NCBI RefSeq assembly: GCF_007746795.1
Contig: NZ_CP036343.1
Location: 432,181 to 496,180 of the forward strand
DNA from: Gimesia algae
GTDB taxonomy: Bacteria; Planctomycetota; Planctomycetia; Planctomycetales; Planctomycetaceae
Direction of reading: 5' to 3'
Length of the DNA stretch: 64,000 nucleotides
In this document: positions 41,023 through 49,387 of the stretch, piece after piece
Layout of the letters: each line of letters starts with the position of its first letter
Position numbering within the stretch: the first letter of the stretch is position 1
Position numbers and translations under genes: made by a program
The notes under the pieces: generated by a model
What the model saw: only the letters and a program-made list of their open reading frames with translations
Databases searched by the model: none
What the model was told of the DNA's origin: nothing

Positions 41023-42401
41023 TTCTGCTTCCGTTTCTTTTTTTTACCGCCGAATTTTGTGTGCTGGTCGGCTTCGAGTTCGGTCTGCTGGCCTTGGTCG
41101 CCGCAGTGTTTCATCCAGGCGTCCAGCTCTGCTTTCAGTTCGGCCTGCACAGTTGCGTACTCCGGTTTGCCGGCCAGGTTATGCCATTCGAATGGATCTT
41201 TGTGGATGTCGTAGAGTTCTATCGCGAGGCGTTTTCTGTAGCGGCGGACTTTTTCAGCTGCGTCGGCATCGCCGGCGGTGGCTTTCGCTTCCCAGCTTTT
41301 GAATTCAGGCGATTTCATGGCGACGTTACGAAATTCGATTTCCGGTGTAAAGTTCCAGATGTACTTGAAGTTTTTCGAACGCACGGAACGAATGCCGAAC
41401 GTGGGGGAACCGTTGATAATGCCCCGTGTTGTCATTTCGCCGAACACATGGTCCTTGTGCTCCTGCTTACCCGCGAAGACCGGCAGCAGACTTTTCCCAT
41501 CGAGTACCGGAGCGGGTGTGCCTCCCGCGGCTTCCACGTAGGTGGGCACCAGGTCAACGTATTCAATCATGGCGTCGTTGACAGTGCCGGGCTGAATTTT
41601 ACCGGGCCAGCGGGCAATCATTGCAGACTGCAGGCCGGAATCGTAACAGGTCCACTTGGCGAAGGGCATGCTACTGCCTTGCTCGCTGACGACGATGACC
41701 AGTGTGTTATCGCGGAGCCCGTGCTGGTCGAGTTGTTTGAGGATGCCGCCGACTTCCTCGTCGAACACGGTGATTTCCGCCAGGTAGCGGGTCATGGCCT
41801 CGCGTGTTTCCGGCGTATCGACAAAGTAGGGGGGGAGCTTCAACTGGCTGGCGTCGTAGCGGGTTGGATCTCCCTGATCCCAGGGCGTGTGTGGTTCCCG
41901 CGAGCAGAAGAAGATGCAGAACGGATCGTCGCGTCCCTGGCATTTTCTGAAAAAGTTGTCGGCTGCTGCCACCAGTCCATCGCCATCCGGTTTCTCAAAC
42001 GGGAAGACGGCTTGCGAACCGACGTGGCTTTTCCCCGTGAGGGCCACGCGATAGCCGAGCGGTTTCAGGTAGTGCACGATGCTTTTCGTACCACGATTGG
42101 CCTGCGTATGATTGGGGTAGGCTCCGGTCTTGACGGGATACTGGCCGGTATAAATATTGTGCCGCGTGGGGGAGCACATGGGAGCTGCCTGAAAGCAGCG
42201 CGTGAACCGCATGCCTTCAGTCGCCAGCCGATCGATGTGCGGTGTATGTGCCTGTCCGCCGTAACAGCCGATATCGCGAAACGTACAATCGTCGGCGATG
42301 ATGAAGACAAAGTTGGGCTGCTTCGCTTCCGCCTGTTCGGTTACTGTCAAGCAGAGCATTGTCACAAACGCAAAGAATGGAATCCAGTGTCGAGCAGGCA
42401 T
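41019..42401 (-). CDS. Secreted sulfatase, first gene of the sulfatase operon
   Basis: 460 residues with a signal peptide (hydrophobic 7-20, cleavage near AEAKQP). The canonical motif is Cys76-Ser-Pro-Thr-Arg80, then HNIYTGQYPVKTGAYPNH. The N-terminal metal site FVFIIADDCTFRD and the later VVSEQGSSMPFAKWTCYDSG are as in N-sulfoglucosamine-type sulfatases. A Lys-rich tail (GGKKKKRKQK) ends the protein. A 506-codon plus-strand frame (41061-42581) runs opposite but is a shadow of this gene. The spacer upstream (42402-42627) should hold the operon promoter. Confidence 0.9.
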   Translation of the reverse strand: MPARHWIPFFAFVTMLCLTVTEQAEAKQPNFVFIIADDCTFRDIGCYGGQAHTPHIDRLATEGMRFTRCFQAAPMCSPTRHNIYTGQYPVKTGAYPNHTQANRGTKSIVHYLKPLGYRVALTGKSHVGSQAVFPFEKPDGDGLVAAADNFFRKCQGRDDPFCIFFCSREPHTPWDQGDPTRYDASQLKLPPYFVDTPETREAMTRYLAEITVFDEEVGGILKQLDQHGLRDNTLVIVVSEQGSSMPFAKWTCYDSGLQSAMIARWPGKIQPGTVNDAMIEYVDLVPTYVEAAGGTPAPVLDGKSLLPVFAGKQEHKDHVFGEMTTRGIINGSPTFGIRSVRSKNFKYIWNFTPEIEFRNVAMKSPEFKSWEAKATAGDADAAEKVRRYRKRLAIELYDIHKDPFEWHNLAGKPEYATVQAELKAELDAWMKHCGDQGQQTELEADQHTKFGGKKKKRKQK

Positions 42402-42627
42402 GATATCATTTTCCCGATGAGCGCCTCAGAGAACAGAATCGTTGATATCATGCTACCCTGCGAAGTTGTCTCTGCACAGCGTTTTTCATGGAATTCAGGA
42501 CGAGAAGAAACAGGAAATGGAATGGCAGGGAAGTCAACGCCGGCGAAAAGGTCTGGCTCAACAGCAGGCAGTCGACTATGATGACGTATCGTGCAGTGTA
42601 GGCCTTTGCAGTTGGAAGGTGGTTCAT

Positions 42628-43071
42628 ATGGCGGCTTCAATTCGCTTCACGCAAGAGTCAAGAATATGGCGGCTGGGATTCTCGGCTGCAATTTGCTTTC
42701 TTCTTTGCAGTTGTACTGATCGCAGTTATCAAATGATGAGCAGGACTGACCTGTCGTGGCGGGAACTGGAGAAGCGGGCGGATGTTTCATTTGGAGAACC
42801 CGGGTGGGAAGAGAACAAGCTGTTGATTCCGATCAAAGAGATCACGAAAACAACCGGCGATTCTCTGCACGTCAATCGTTATCGATCACAGGTGCTGCAG
42901 GACCGGATCCATGTCACCGTCCGTCTGGGACTTCCCGATGATAACACAGAGGAACGGGATCGCCTGCTCGTTACGGTTGACGACCCTCAATATGATCAAT
43001 ACACAATCGTCTACGAGAGCCCGGACGGCAGCATCAACCAGATTCAGCAGATCAAAGTCCCGGATCGATGA
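42628..43071 (+). CDS. Hypothetical lipoprotein
   Basis: Placed at ATG 42628, with GGAAGGTGG just upstream; the longer frame from 42442 lies mostly outside coding-like sequence. The product has 147 residues: a basic N-terminus, hydrophobic stretch and lipobox LLCSC (Cys about 29). A polar, beta-rich domain follows (DRIHVTVRLGLPDDN, DQYTIVYESPDGS). No family recognised. It is the first of a run of small hypothetical genes and is separated from the next by only 53 bases. Confidence 0.6.
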   Translation: MAASIRFTQESRIWRLGFSAAICFLLCSCTDRSYQMMSRTDLSWRELEKRADVSFGEPGWEENKLLIPIKEITKTTGDSLHVNRYRSQVLQDRIHVTVRLGLPDDNTEERDRLLVTVDDPQYDQYTIVYESPDGSINQIQQIKVPDR

Positions 43072-43124
43072 CAAAATTGCGGGACCAGGCAATAGAAACT
43101 GGCAAGCTTTAAAAGGAGAGAACG

Positions 43125-43664
43125 ATGTTACACCAGATTTCTTTTGTCGCTGTCATAGCGATTGCCAGTTGTGCTTACGCAGCTGATGCGCTGCCTCCTT
43201 ATGGAAAATTGACCGTTACTGAAGACCTGATTCGACGAGAAATCATCCGACTTGGCGGAGACTGGGAGTCAGGAGAGAAACCTAAGCTCGTTTCTTTTAT
43301 CGGCGACAAATTCGAAAGCAGACATTTCGAAATGTTGACTCACCTCCCCACTCTAGAGCTTTTTTATGTGGATACATGTGCCATTGATGATTTTGCTCTG
43401 TCATGCCTTTCTCAAATACATCAGCTTAAGCGGCTCCAAATTGTAGAGTGTAAGCTGGAGCCTGAGAGCTTTTCACTGCTGCGAAGCAATCGTGAACTCA
43501 GGGAAATCATTTTTGATTCCGTTATCATACCGGATCAACTAATGACCGAACTTGCAAAACTTCCGAATCTCAAAAGTATTTCATTTAACGACTGTAAAGG
43601 GATCACGAAAGAGCAGATCGCGACCTTAAAAGCAGCATTACCCAACGTGAAGATTGGTTATTAA
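43125..43664 (+). CDS. Secreted leucine-rich-repeat-like hypothetical protein
   Basis: 179 residues, with AGGAGAG 5 bases before the ATG. A signal peptide (MLHQISFVAVIAIASCAYA) is followed by short repeats resembling planctomycete LRR-like proteins (LTHLPTLELFYVDTCAIDD, LSQIHQLKRLQIVECKLEP, LAKLPNLKSISFNDCKGIT). The likely role is binding of an extracytoplasmic partner. A copy of the recurring GACCTGGTCC element begins 13 bases after the stop. Confidence 0.65.
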   Translation: MLHQISFVAVIAIASCAYAADALPPYGKLTVTEDLIRREIIRLGGDWESGEKPKLVSFIGDKFESRHFEMLTHLPTLELFYVDTCAIDDFALSCLSQIHQLKRLQIVECKLEPESFSLLRSNRELREIIFDSVIIPDQLMTELAKLPNLKSISFNDCKGITKEQIATLKAALPNVKIGY

Positions 43665-43667
43665 AAT

Positions 43668-43692
43668 ACGGAAAAGAGACCTGGTCCATTTA
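43668..43692 (+). repeat. GACCYGGTCC spacer element, copy A
   Basis: Core 43678-43686 is GACCTGGTC, followed by CATTTA, and preceded by an A-rich ACGGAAAAGA. It shares 16 consecutive bases (AGACCTGGTCCATTTA) with copy B. It lies in the 61-base gap between the LRR-like and Clp-N genes. Confidence 0.6.
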
Positions 43693-43725
43693 ATATTTCA
43701 ATAATCCCCATTATTTATTACCGAT

Positions 43726-44268
43726 GTGATGAAAGTTAAATGTAAGATGAAATCAGACATTCTTCCAACCGATCGGTCATATAAAGTGCTGGCAATTGCA
43801 CGGGAAGTTGCTTTATCAGAAGGTTGTGAGACAATTTTGCCAATACACATTCTTCACGGTTTGTTACTGGAACATGATGGTATTGCCGGGAAAATCTTGA
43901 CTGATGCTGGTGTTCCAGTTAGCAATAAACTGCGGGAAGAAAACAAATCCTCTCACGATAGAAATAATTTTGTCGAAGCAGATTACGAAAATCAACGAAT
44001 GTGTGGAATTCGTGAGGTTCCATTGTTATCTGGGACAGCAAAGCTTGTATATGAAAGAGCAACTCAAGAAGGAAAAGATTTATTTCAAAAATTGCAGCAT
44101 ACTGCGTGTCCCTATCTTGGGACAGAGCATTTACTTTTGGCTTTGCTCAGTATTCCGGAAACGTCAGCCTATCAATATTTAGAATCTAAACTAAACGAAA
44201 ACGGTCTTAAGCCAAAGCATTTGCGAGAAGCAATTTACGATTTGGTTGGTGTGCCTGGTGAAAAGTAA
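43726..44268 (+). CDS. Stand-alone Clp N-terminal (ClpC/ClpA adaptor-binding) domain protein
   Basis: 180 residues; the start is GTG 43726 or ATG 43729. The product has two repeats of the Clp N domain: VLAIAREVALSEGCETILPIH...LLEHDGIAGKIL and ERATQEGKDLF...YLGTEHLLLALL, the latter close to the ClpC sequence phrase GTEHILLGLL. No ATPase domain or Walker motif is present, so it is not a Clp unfoldase itself. It could compete for adaptors or deliver substrates to ClpCP. The DNA is AT-richer than the sulfatase operon. Adjacent spacers carry recurring elements A and B. Confidence 0.75.
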   Translation: MMKVKCKMKSDILPTDRSYKVLAIAREVALSEGCETILPIHILHGLLLEHDGIAGKILTDAGVPVSNKLREENKSSHDRNNFVEADYENQRMCGIREVPLLSGTAKLVYERATQEGKDLFQKLQHTACPYLGTEHLLLALLSIPETSAYQYLESKLNENGLKPKHLREAIYDLVGVPGEK

Positions 44269-44335
44269 CATTATGCCAGTTTTGTCTGAATGCAGGTTTA
44301 ATAATGTTGCCTTTCCATTAGCTACAAGACAATGA

Positions 44336-44380
44336 GAGCATAAATAAACAAGGGGATTCAGACCTGGTCCATTTATGCTC
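44336..44380 (+). repeat. GACCYGGTCC spacer element, copy B, within a perfect inverted repeat
   Basis: Core 44361-44369 (GACCTGGTC), then CATTTATGCTC. A perfect 10-bp inverted repeat (44336-44345 with 44371-44380; GAGCATAAAT and its complement) brackets the core, so the RNA or single strand could fold as a hairpin with the core in the loop. Confidence 0.65.
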
Positions 44381-44402
44381 ATCGTTTTTGTTTATTGCTC
44401 GG

Positions 44403-44948
44403 TCACGTCAGTTTCGGTGATCGCAATCGAGTAAGTAGTTCACTGAGACCATTTGAACCGATCATGAGGAACATCCCAATGAGCATCCGCAACCCTAATA
44501 ATAAGATTTGAACTTTCAGGTCCAACGTGATCGGGGCTGAATTGTCAAATTTTTTCTCCTCAACAATTCGAAAAAGTGTGGCTCCGATATCTGGCAGAGT
44601 AAATCCTAAGATCAACACACCCACCGCAGCAAAGGCAACCGTTTGTACCTGCCGTGCGGTAAGGGAACCGCCATCGACGGCGAAATCACCAGACAAGATA
44701 AATTTAACAATCTGATTTGCTGCAAACCACAACGTACAAGCAAGAATTAGATTCAAGCCGAGGGGAATTAATTGCACATAGACCATCTGCAAATAGATCA
44801 TCCCTTCCGGGGCCTGCGAAAACGGAACCAGATTTGTCTTCCATGATATCCACATCGTCACAAAGGGGATCAGGTCAAACAGCACTTTCACGCCATAGAA
44901 AAGTGCCAGCAATCGACACCCAATATAGGCAAACTCTTCTTTTTTCAT
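44403..44948 (-). CDS. Hypothetical integral membrane protein
   Basis: 181 residues, with AGGAAGG about 8 bases before the ATG at 44948. Four membrane segments are visible (about 8-30, 48-75, 100-120 and 148-168). No family motif was recognised. The gene stands alone on the minus strand between spacer elements B and C. Confidence 0.6.
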   Translation of the reverse strand: MKKEEFAYIGCRLLALFYGVKVLFDLIPFVTMWISWKTNLVPFSQAPEGMIYLQMVYVQLIPLGLNLILACTLWFAANQIVKFILSGDFAVDGGSLTARQVQTVAFAAVGVLILGFTLPDIGATLFRIVEEKKFDNSAPITLDLKVQILLLGLRMLIGMFLMIGSNGLSELLTRLRSPKLT

Positions 44949-45060
44949 TTCGTTCCCTTCCTGGCGAATACAAAATAATTGACTTGATTTTAAAGATGAT
45001 CAGGACAAAATCTAAATTCATAATGGAATCACCACAATACTGGATCAAAAATAATCGAGA

Positions 45061-45093
45061 CACGGAAAAAAGACCTGGTCCCGATAGTTGTCC
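45061..45093 (+). repeat. GACCYGGTCC spacer element, copy C
   Basis: Core 45072-45080 (GACCTGGTC), followed by a GATAGTTGTCC tail; an imperfect complement of that tail (GGACAA-AATC) lies at 45003-45012. It is similar to copy D over core and tail. Confidence 0.55.
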
Positions 45094-45100
45094 ATAGTGA

Positions 45101-46177
45101 TTACAGGGCGTCCTGAACCTGTCTGGTCTGGCGTTCCGTCAGAATTCCCAGCAGGGCAACCTGTTCTGCGTGTTTTAGAAACTCGGTCCTGGTATGAGGG
45201 ATCACCACGGATCGACTCTGTTCCGCATCCGCCTGAGATGATTCTGCTGCTTCAATCCAGAATAAACCATGGATGGTGACAAGATAAAGTTCAGCCAGTA
45301 ACTGGTTCTGTACTTTCGAAAGCTTGAGCTTGTTTTCATTCTGGAGTTGGCCCATGGTTCGAAAAACATCCGACAGTTTTTTCGGATCCAAACGTACCTG
45401 ATCTGTTTCAGCAGGGGCTGGTAGCATCGGAATCACATTCGGTGCCGGCCGCTTCTCTGTAAGTTGTGCGTACCTCTTTTTTTGAGCCGGTGTGAGAACC
45501 GCGATTGAATCGTTGCGGAACTGATCATTGAGGAGATTCAGGCCAGCCTGAATCTCCGCCTGATTCGCATCAGGCAGCATCGACCCCATAAACAATGGTC
45601 TCGCGTCTTGATTGTAATTTGATTGTGCCCGCTTCAGAAGCGTTTTTTGTGCCTCAGTGAAATCCATCAGCTCCTGAATCAGGGCTTGCAGGAACCCGCG
45701 CCATTTCTGATCTGACAAATGTTGCTGGATCACGGCATTGGCTTGAGACTCTGTGAGCAGCCCCGAGAGCGACATCAGCTGACCATGCATCACAGCCTCT
45801 CTGCGACGTTGTTCGTTGCGTTCCAGATATTTGATGTAATCCCGGGGGTTCGTATCCAGGTAATCGGCGTCGTGGCTCGAAGATGCCAGGTTCGCCTGGT
45901 AGAGCAATGCATCCAGTTTTTTGAGAATCACTCCCTGATTATCAGACAGGGCGAGGGCAGATTGCCAGTAACTACGGGAGTGGCAAAGATCGCCAATAAA
46001 GGTATAACCCGTATGGAGTTGAAATATGCGATTCATACGCAGGCCGGCGCTTTTTTCCCTGGTGATCTTGGCACGTTCCAGATCTTCGGTTTGCTGCTGT
46101 TCCTGTGACGTCACCCAGGAACAGACATTGAACGTCATGATGATGGTGACGCTGGCTGTGATTCTTTTCCAGGACAT
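45101..46177 (-). CDS. Exported hypothetical protein with LTxxQ-type motifs
   Basis: The start is ATG 46177 (MSWKRITASVTIIMTF), with AAGGAG 6 bases before it; the longer frame from 46243 is rejected. The product has 358 residues. A signal peptide is followed by a mostly helical protein with repeated LTxxQ-like phrases (LLTESQANAV, LTPAQKKRYAQL, LTERQTRQVQ). Such motifs occur in Spy/CpxP-like periplasmic proteins and in planctomycete exported hypotheticals. No catalytic site is visible. Flanked by spacer elements C and D. Confidence 0.6.
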   Translation of the reverse strand: MSWKRITASVTIIMTFNVCSWVTSQEQQQTEDLERAKITREKSAGLRMNRIFQLHTGYTFIGDLCHSRSYWQSALALSDNQGVILKKLDALLYQANLASSSHDADYLDTNPRDYIKYLERNEQRRREAVMHGQLMSLSGLLTESQANAVIQQHLSDQKWRGFLQALIQELMDFTEAQKTLLKRAQSNYNQDARPLFMGSMLPDANQAEIQAGLNLLNDQFRNDSIAVLTPAQKKRYAQLTEKRPAPNVIPMLPAPAETDQVRLDPKKLSDVFRTMGQLQNENKLKLSKVQNQLLAELYLVTIHGLFWIEAAESSQADAEQSRSVVIPHTRTEFLKHAEQVALLGILTERQTRQVQDAL

Positions 46178-46235
46178 ACCCTGCTCCTTTGAAATGTAGC
46201 AACGGCAGAGACGCTCAACTCCATTTGAGCAGACG

Positions 46236-46275
46236 GGACACAACTCTCAGAGACGACCCGGTCCTGATGTTGTCC
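46236..46275 (+). repeat. GACCYGGTCC spacer element, copy D, within an inverted repeat
   Basis: Core 46255-46263 (GACCCGGTC). GGACACAAC (46236-46244) and GTTGTCC (46269-46275) are complementary with one bulged base and bracket the core. The tail matches that of copy C. Confidence 0.55.
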
Positions 46276-46425
46276 TGCGATTCATTGTCGCATGCGATTT
46301 ATTCAAAGGCAAGAAGTTTGTTCGGTTTCTGATTGCTACACAGCCTTTGAAAACTCGGAAAAGTTATGCAAAAAAAGAGACGTGGTTTATCTAGATCGAT
46401 CAAAATGTGTCGTCTATTACGTTGC

Positions 46426-47010
46426 CTACTTCCAGAAAGTCGTCAATTGCTTCCCGGTTTTACTGGCCTGCACGATATCGCAATAATTCGACCGGCATTT
46501 TTCATCCGGATCGGAAACAATGTATTCAAACCAGCCATCGTATGCAGATAAGTTTTCCTCAAGACTGAATTGACCGTTGAACGTACAACTGTCCTGGAGT
46601 GTATCCAGGATCTCATAGAAACGGGTTCGGACTGTAGAGCCGATCAGAGCCTCGGCCCCGGCAAGAAAAATGAGATGCGCCATTTGCAGGTGAGTCAAGC
46701 CATCAGGCGGTTGTTCCCATGCTTCCCGCGAGTACTGTGCGGCTGTGGCGAGTGGCCCAGAGTGGCAATTGCACAAGTCGGAGAAGAAATAGTAGTGTTC
46801 CCATTCGGCGACCTGTAAAGTTTTGGTATCAGTCTGAGTCCGAAAGGCAATTTCTGCCTGACTAAACCACGGTATAATGCTCAATGCCATCGCGTTGAGG
46901 GGAAAGAGCGGGTTGTCGTTATCGACAATCGTGCGAAGTTGTGGAGTGCAAATTTCCAATCCATCAAGAATTCCCGCGCGAAATAATTCGACACATTGCG
47001 AATAAGACAT
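46426..47010 (-). CDS. Hypothetical protein, family not recognised
   Basis: The start is ATG 47010 (MSYSQCVELFRAGIL), with GAGG 9 bases upstream; the longer frame from 47124 is AT-rich and not coding-like. The product is a soluble, mostly helical protein of 194 residues without signal peptide. It has several aromatic/acidic patches (EWEHYYFFSDLCNC, AYDGWFEYIVSDPDEKC). No catalytic motif or known fold was recognised. It is flanked by spacer element D and the gene-poor stretch at 47-48.2 kb. Confidence 0.5.
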   Translation of the reverse strand: MSYSQCVELFRAGILDGLEICTPQLRTIVDNDNPLFPLNAMALSIIPWFSQAEIAFRTQTDTKTLQVAEWEHYYFFSDLCNCHSGPLATAAQYSREAWEQPPDGLTHLQMAHLIFLAGAEALIGSTVRTRFYEILDTLQDSCTFNGQFSLEENLSAYDGWFEYIVSDPDEKCRSNYCDIVQASKTGKQLTTFWK

Positions 47011-47150
47011 GACAGTAATCCTCAAGGGACTTTTACAATATCGATTTATTGAGAGAATATGATTCTGTCTAAAACTAACAGGATATCTGTCTATTATCAA
47101 TTGGCAACATAAAACCTTCCGCATTCATGTCTTTAAGTATCAACTCATGA

Positions 47151-47209
47151 AGATGAAATGTGTAAAAAAGACCTGAAGCATTTATTCAGTCAGTGCTCAA
47201 ATTTCATCT
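47151..47209 (+). repeat. Divergent GACCTG spacer element, copy E, within an inverted repeat
   Basis: AAAAAAGACCTGAAGCATTTA at 47164-47184 resembles copies A and B but has lost the second half of the palindrome. A perfect 9-bp inverted repeat (AGATGAAAT, 47151-47159; complement 47201-47209) brackets it. Confidence 0.5.
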
Positions 47210-48208
47210 CTCGGGTTGCGTTCTCTTTCCCTACAATGTGCGTCGGGTGGGATGTCTGGTTTTCGGGCAGTGTCGGGCGAGCCGACGAAGGGCATCCGTT
47301 GGTTAAGTGAGTAGAGCGAGACGGATCTTTGATGTTTCTTTTTCGAGTTTGTAATCTCATGATGATGTTCATTCGCAGGTCAATTCCATTGATCCGATTT
47401 TCTGCAGGGGCACGGGCGCGTCAAGGGGAGATGAACAAAATCGGGTGGCGATATGGGTTGATGTATGCTGACAGGGATGCGACATCGGGGCGTGCCGGGA
47501 CGATGTGGGGGCGGTGTGTGTCGATCCGCACGACATGTTTGAGCAGGCTTTATAACAAATCGTGCGGAAACCAAGTGGGTTTGATAGTGCTGATTTCTGC
47601 CGTAGTTCTGTTTCTACAGGTGAAGAAATACTGGACCACGCGCGCGACTCAGTTTAGCGCTTATCATGTTTCGCGGCGCGGCGGAGTCAAGTCGAATATT
47701 TTCAGCGGTGAAATGGAACTGACACTGAAGGGGAAGTTAAATGAGAGGAGCAAAATGGTGTTTGAGCTAAAATGGTGTTTGAGCTAAAATGGTGTTTGAG
47801 CTGTTGTCGGAGAGGGTCACGAAAAAAGGACACAGAACGAAGTTGGTTGATGTTGTAAGTTGAATGATGAAAAAGAGATATGTGGAAAGTGTGTTGCCAG
47901 GGTGTTGTGTTAAGTTGTGTAACGTGGTCGAAACTGTCTCGTTTGAGGTGAGAGTCGTTCTTCAGAAATACTTTTAAGGGTTATTTCGATTCCAGTTAAT
48001 GTGCCGAGGCCCGTTAGACTTTTCAGGACATTTCTGTCCTCATGTTTTAATCTGATTGACAGTCGTCTGATGGTGTCGGAGGATAAAATTGATTGCTTTT
48101 TCTTCGATTCTTTTTTGCTGGGACAAATAAGTGATGACACAAGAGCGGAACTTCAAGGAGATACAAAAGAAATATGGTCCTTGTGCTCTGTCGGTTAACG
48201 TGACTCAA
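47210..48208. other. Gene-poor stretch before the Sel1 gene
   Basis: About 1 kb without a convincing gene. A 152-codon plus-strand frame (47329-47787) has a low-quality composition, no ribosome site and ends in a tandem repeat, so I do not call it. The frame from 48131 leading into the Sel1 gene has no supporting ribosome site. The stretch includes the 17-bp tandem repeat listed separately and looks like decayed or foreign DNA. Confidence 0.5.
47752..47802 (+). repeat. Three tandem copies of a 17-bp unit
   Basis: The unit AAAATGGTGTTTGAGCT occurs three times without a mismatch at 47752-47768, 47769-47785 and 47786-47802. Perfect identity suggests recent slippage. It has no link to a recognised gene. 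Confidence 0.95.
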
Positions 48209-49138
48209 ATGAAGCGGCCAGAAATGGTTGGCGAAGCTGTCGGGGTACTCTCAACGGTTGTTTTTTGTTTGATTATACTAAGCGGATGTCAGGGTGATCA
48301 AAGAGCCGATCCACGCGAAACAGCTCCGCTGGGGGACGCTCGGGCACAAAACAGTTTAGGAATCATGTATACAGCGGGAGACGGTGTCAAACAAGACCTT
48401 GCTCAGGCAGTGCATTGGTTTCGTAAATCTGCTGAACAGGGATATGCCGAAGCACAGAACAATTTAGGAATCAGCTACCGTGATGGAACGGGTATTCAAA
48501 AAGATGATGCCCAGGCGGTGGAGTGGCTTGGCAAAGCTGCAAGACAGAACCTGGCCATTGCACAATACAATTTAGGACTCATGTATGCTAAAGGAAACGG
48601 CGTCGGGCAGGACTATACTGAGGCAGTGGAGTGGTACCGCAAAGCCGCTGGACAGGGATGTGCCGAAGCAGAAACCAGTTTAGGAATCTGTTACCGTGAC
48701 GCAAAGGGTGTTCAGAAAGATGATGCTCAGGCAGTAGAATGGCTTCGCAAAGCGGCAAGGCAGAACCTGGCTATTGCGCAACACCTGTTAGGATTCATGT
48801 ATGCGAAAGGAAATGGCGTCAAGCAAGATGAGGTTGAGGCGGTGCACTGGTATCGTAAAGCCGCCGAACAGGGATTTGCTGAGGCACAAAACAATTTAGG
48901 AAGCAGCTATCGTGACGGAAGAGGGGTTCAGGTAGATCATGCTCAGGCGGCAAAGTGGCTTCACAAAGCTGCAAAGCAGAATCTGGCCATCGCCCAATAC
49001 AATTTAGGATTCATGTATGCAGAGGGAGTAGGTGTCAAGCAGGATTATATGGAGGCAGCGGAGTGGTACCGCAAAGCCGCTGAGCAGGGACATAAAGCTT
49101 CAGAGCAAGCTTTGAAGCAGATAGAAAAACTACCCTAG
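48209..49138 (+). CDS. Sel1-repeat lipoprotein
   Basis: ATG 48209 is preferred because it puts a lipoprotein signal (VLSTVVFCLIILSGC) near the N-terminus; a longer frame begins at 48131. The product has about 309 residues. Seven Sel1-like 36-residue repeats and a partial eighth follow. They alternate between two types, one with YRDG and VQKDDAQAVEWL, the other with NLAIAQYNLG and MYAKGNGVKQD, so the real duplication unit is about 72 residues. Sel1 proteins act as interaction scaffolds, often at the envelope. No neighbour gives a hint of partner. It ends about 250 bases before the tRNA-Leu remnant. Confidence 0.8.
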   Translation: MKRPEMVGEAVGVLSTVVFCLIILSGCQGDQRADPRETAPLGDARAQNSLGIMYTAGDGVKQDLAQAVHWFRKSAEQGYAEAQNNLGISYRDGTGIQKDDAQAVEWLGKAARQNLAIAQYNLGLMYAKGNGVGQDYTEAVEWYRKAAGQGCAEAETSLGICYRDAKGVQKDDAQAVEWLRKAARQNLAIAQHLLGFMYAKGNGVKQDEVEAVHWYRKAAEQGFAEAQNNLGSSYRDGRGVQVDHAQAAKWLHKAAKQNLAIAQYNLGFMYAEGVGVKQDYMEAAEWYRKAAEQGHKASEQALKQIEKLP

Positions 49139-49343
49139 TGCTTTGTCAAGCTACAAATTGAGGGTTGGGGGGTGTTGTTTACGTGCTCCGTTGTCGCACT
49201 CTCGTGATATCTATCAACCCAAATTTTAAAAATGACACTCCACTAGTCAGACTGAAACTGGATCAAGTGTATGTAACGAAAATTATATATCACAGAATCT
49301 GTCGCAGAGGTTCCCTTATTCTGATTAGCCAACAGATACGAAA

Positions 49344-49377
49344 AAAGGACTCAGAGCTGAAATGCCCTAAGTCCTTT
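49344..49377 (-). terminator. Rho-independent terminator of the interrupted tRNA-Leu gene
   Basis: Read on the minus strand: AAAGGACT, an 18-base loop, AGTCCTTT and continuing T residues. It begins 10 bases beyond the tRNA 3' end, as expected for the original host tRNA transcription unit. Confidence 0.7.
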
Positions 49378-49387
49378 AATATCAAAG

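Noticed and set aside
41061..42581. 506-codon plus-strand open frame
   Set aside because: It lies entirely antisense to a well-supported sulfatase (41019-42401) and has no family-like sequence or ribosome site. Long antisense frames arise from GC-rich codon bias.
43125..47010. Classical integron cassette array
   Set aside because: One element per gene is suggestive, but genes run in both directions, no integrase is present and the core does not match the attC RYYYAAC/GTTRRRY boxes.
47329..47787. 152-codon plus-strand frame
   Set aside because: Unusual composition, no ribosome site, runs into the 17-bp tandem repeat; treated as non-coding.
49338..49362. Further copy of the spacer repeat (ACGAAAAAAGGACTC)
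   Set aside because: The A-rich similarity is explained by its being the reverse strand of the tRNA terminator hairpin.
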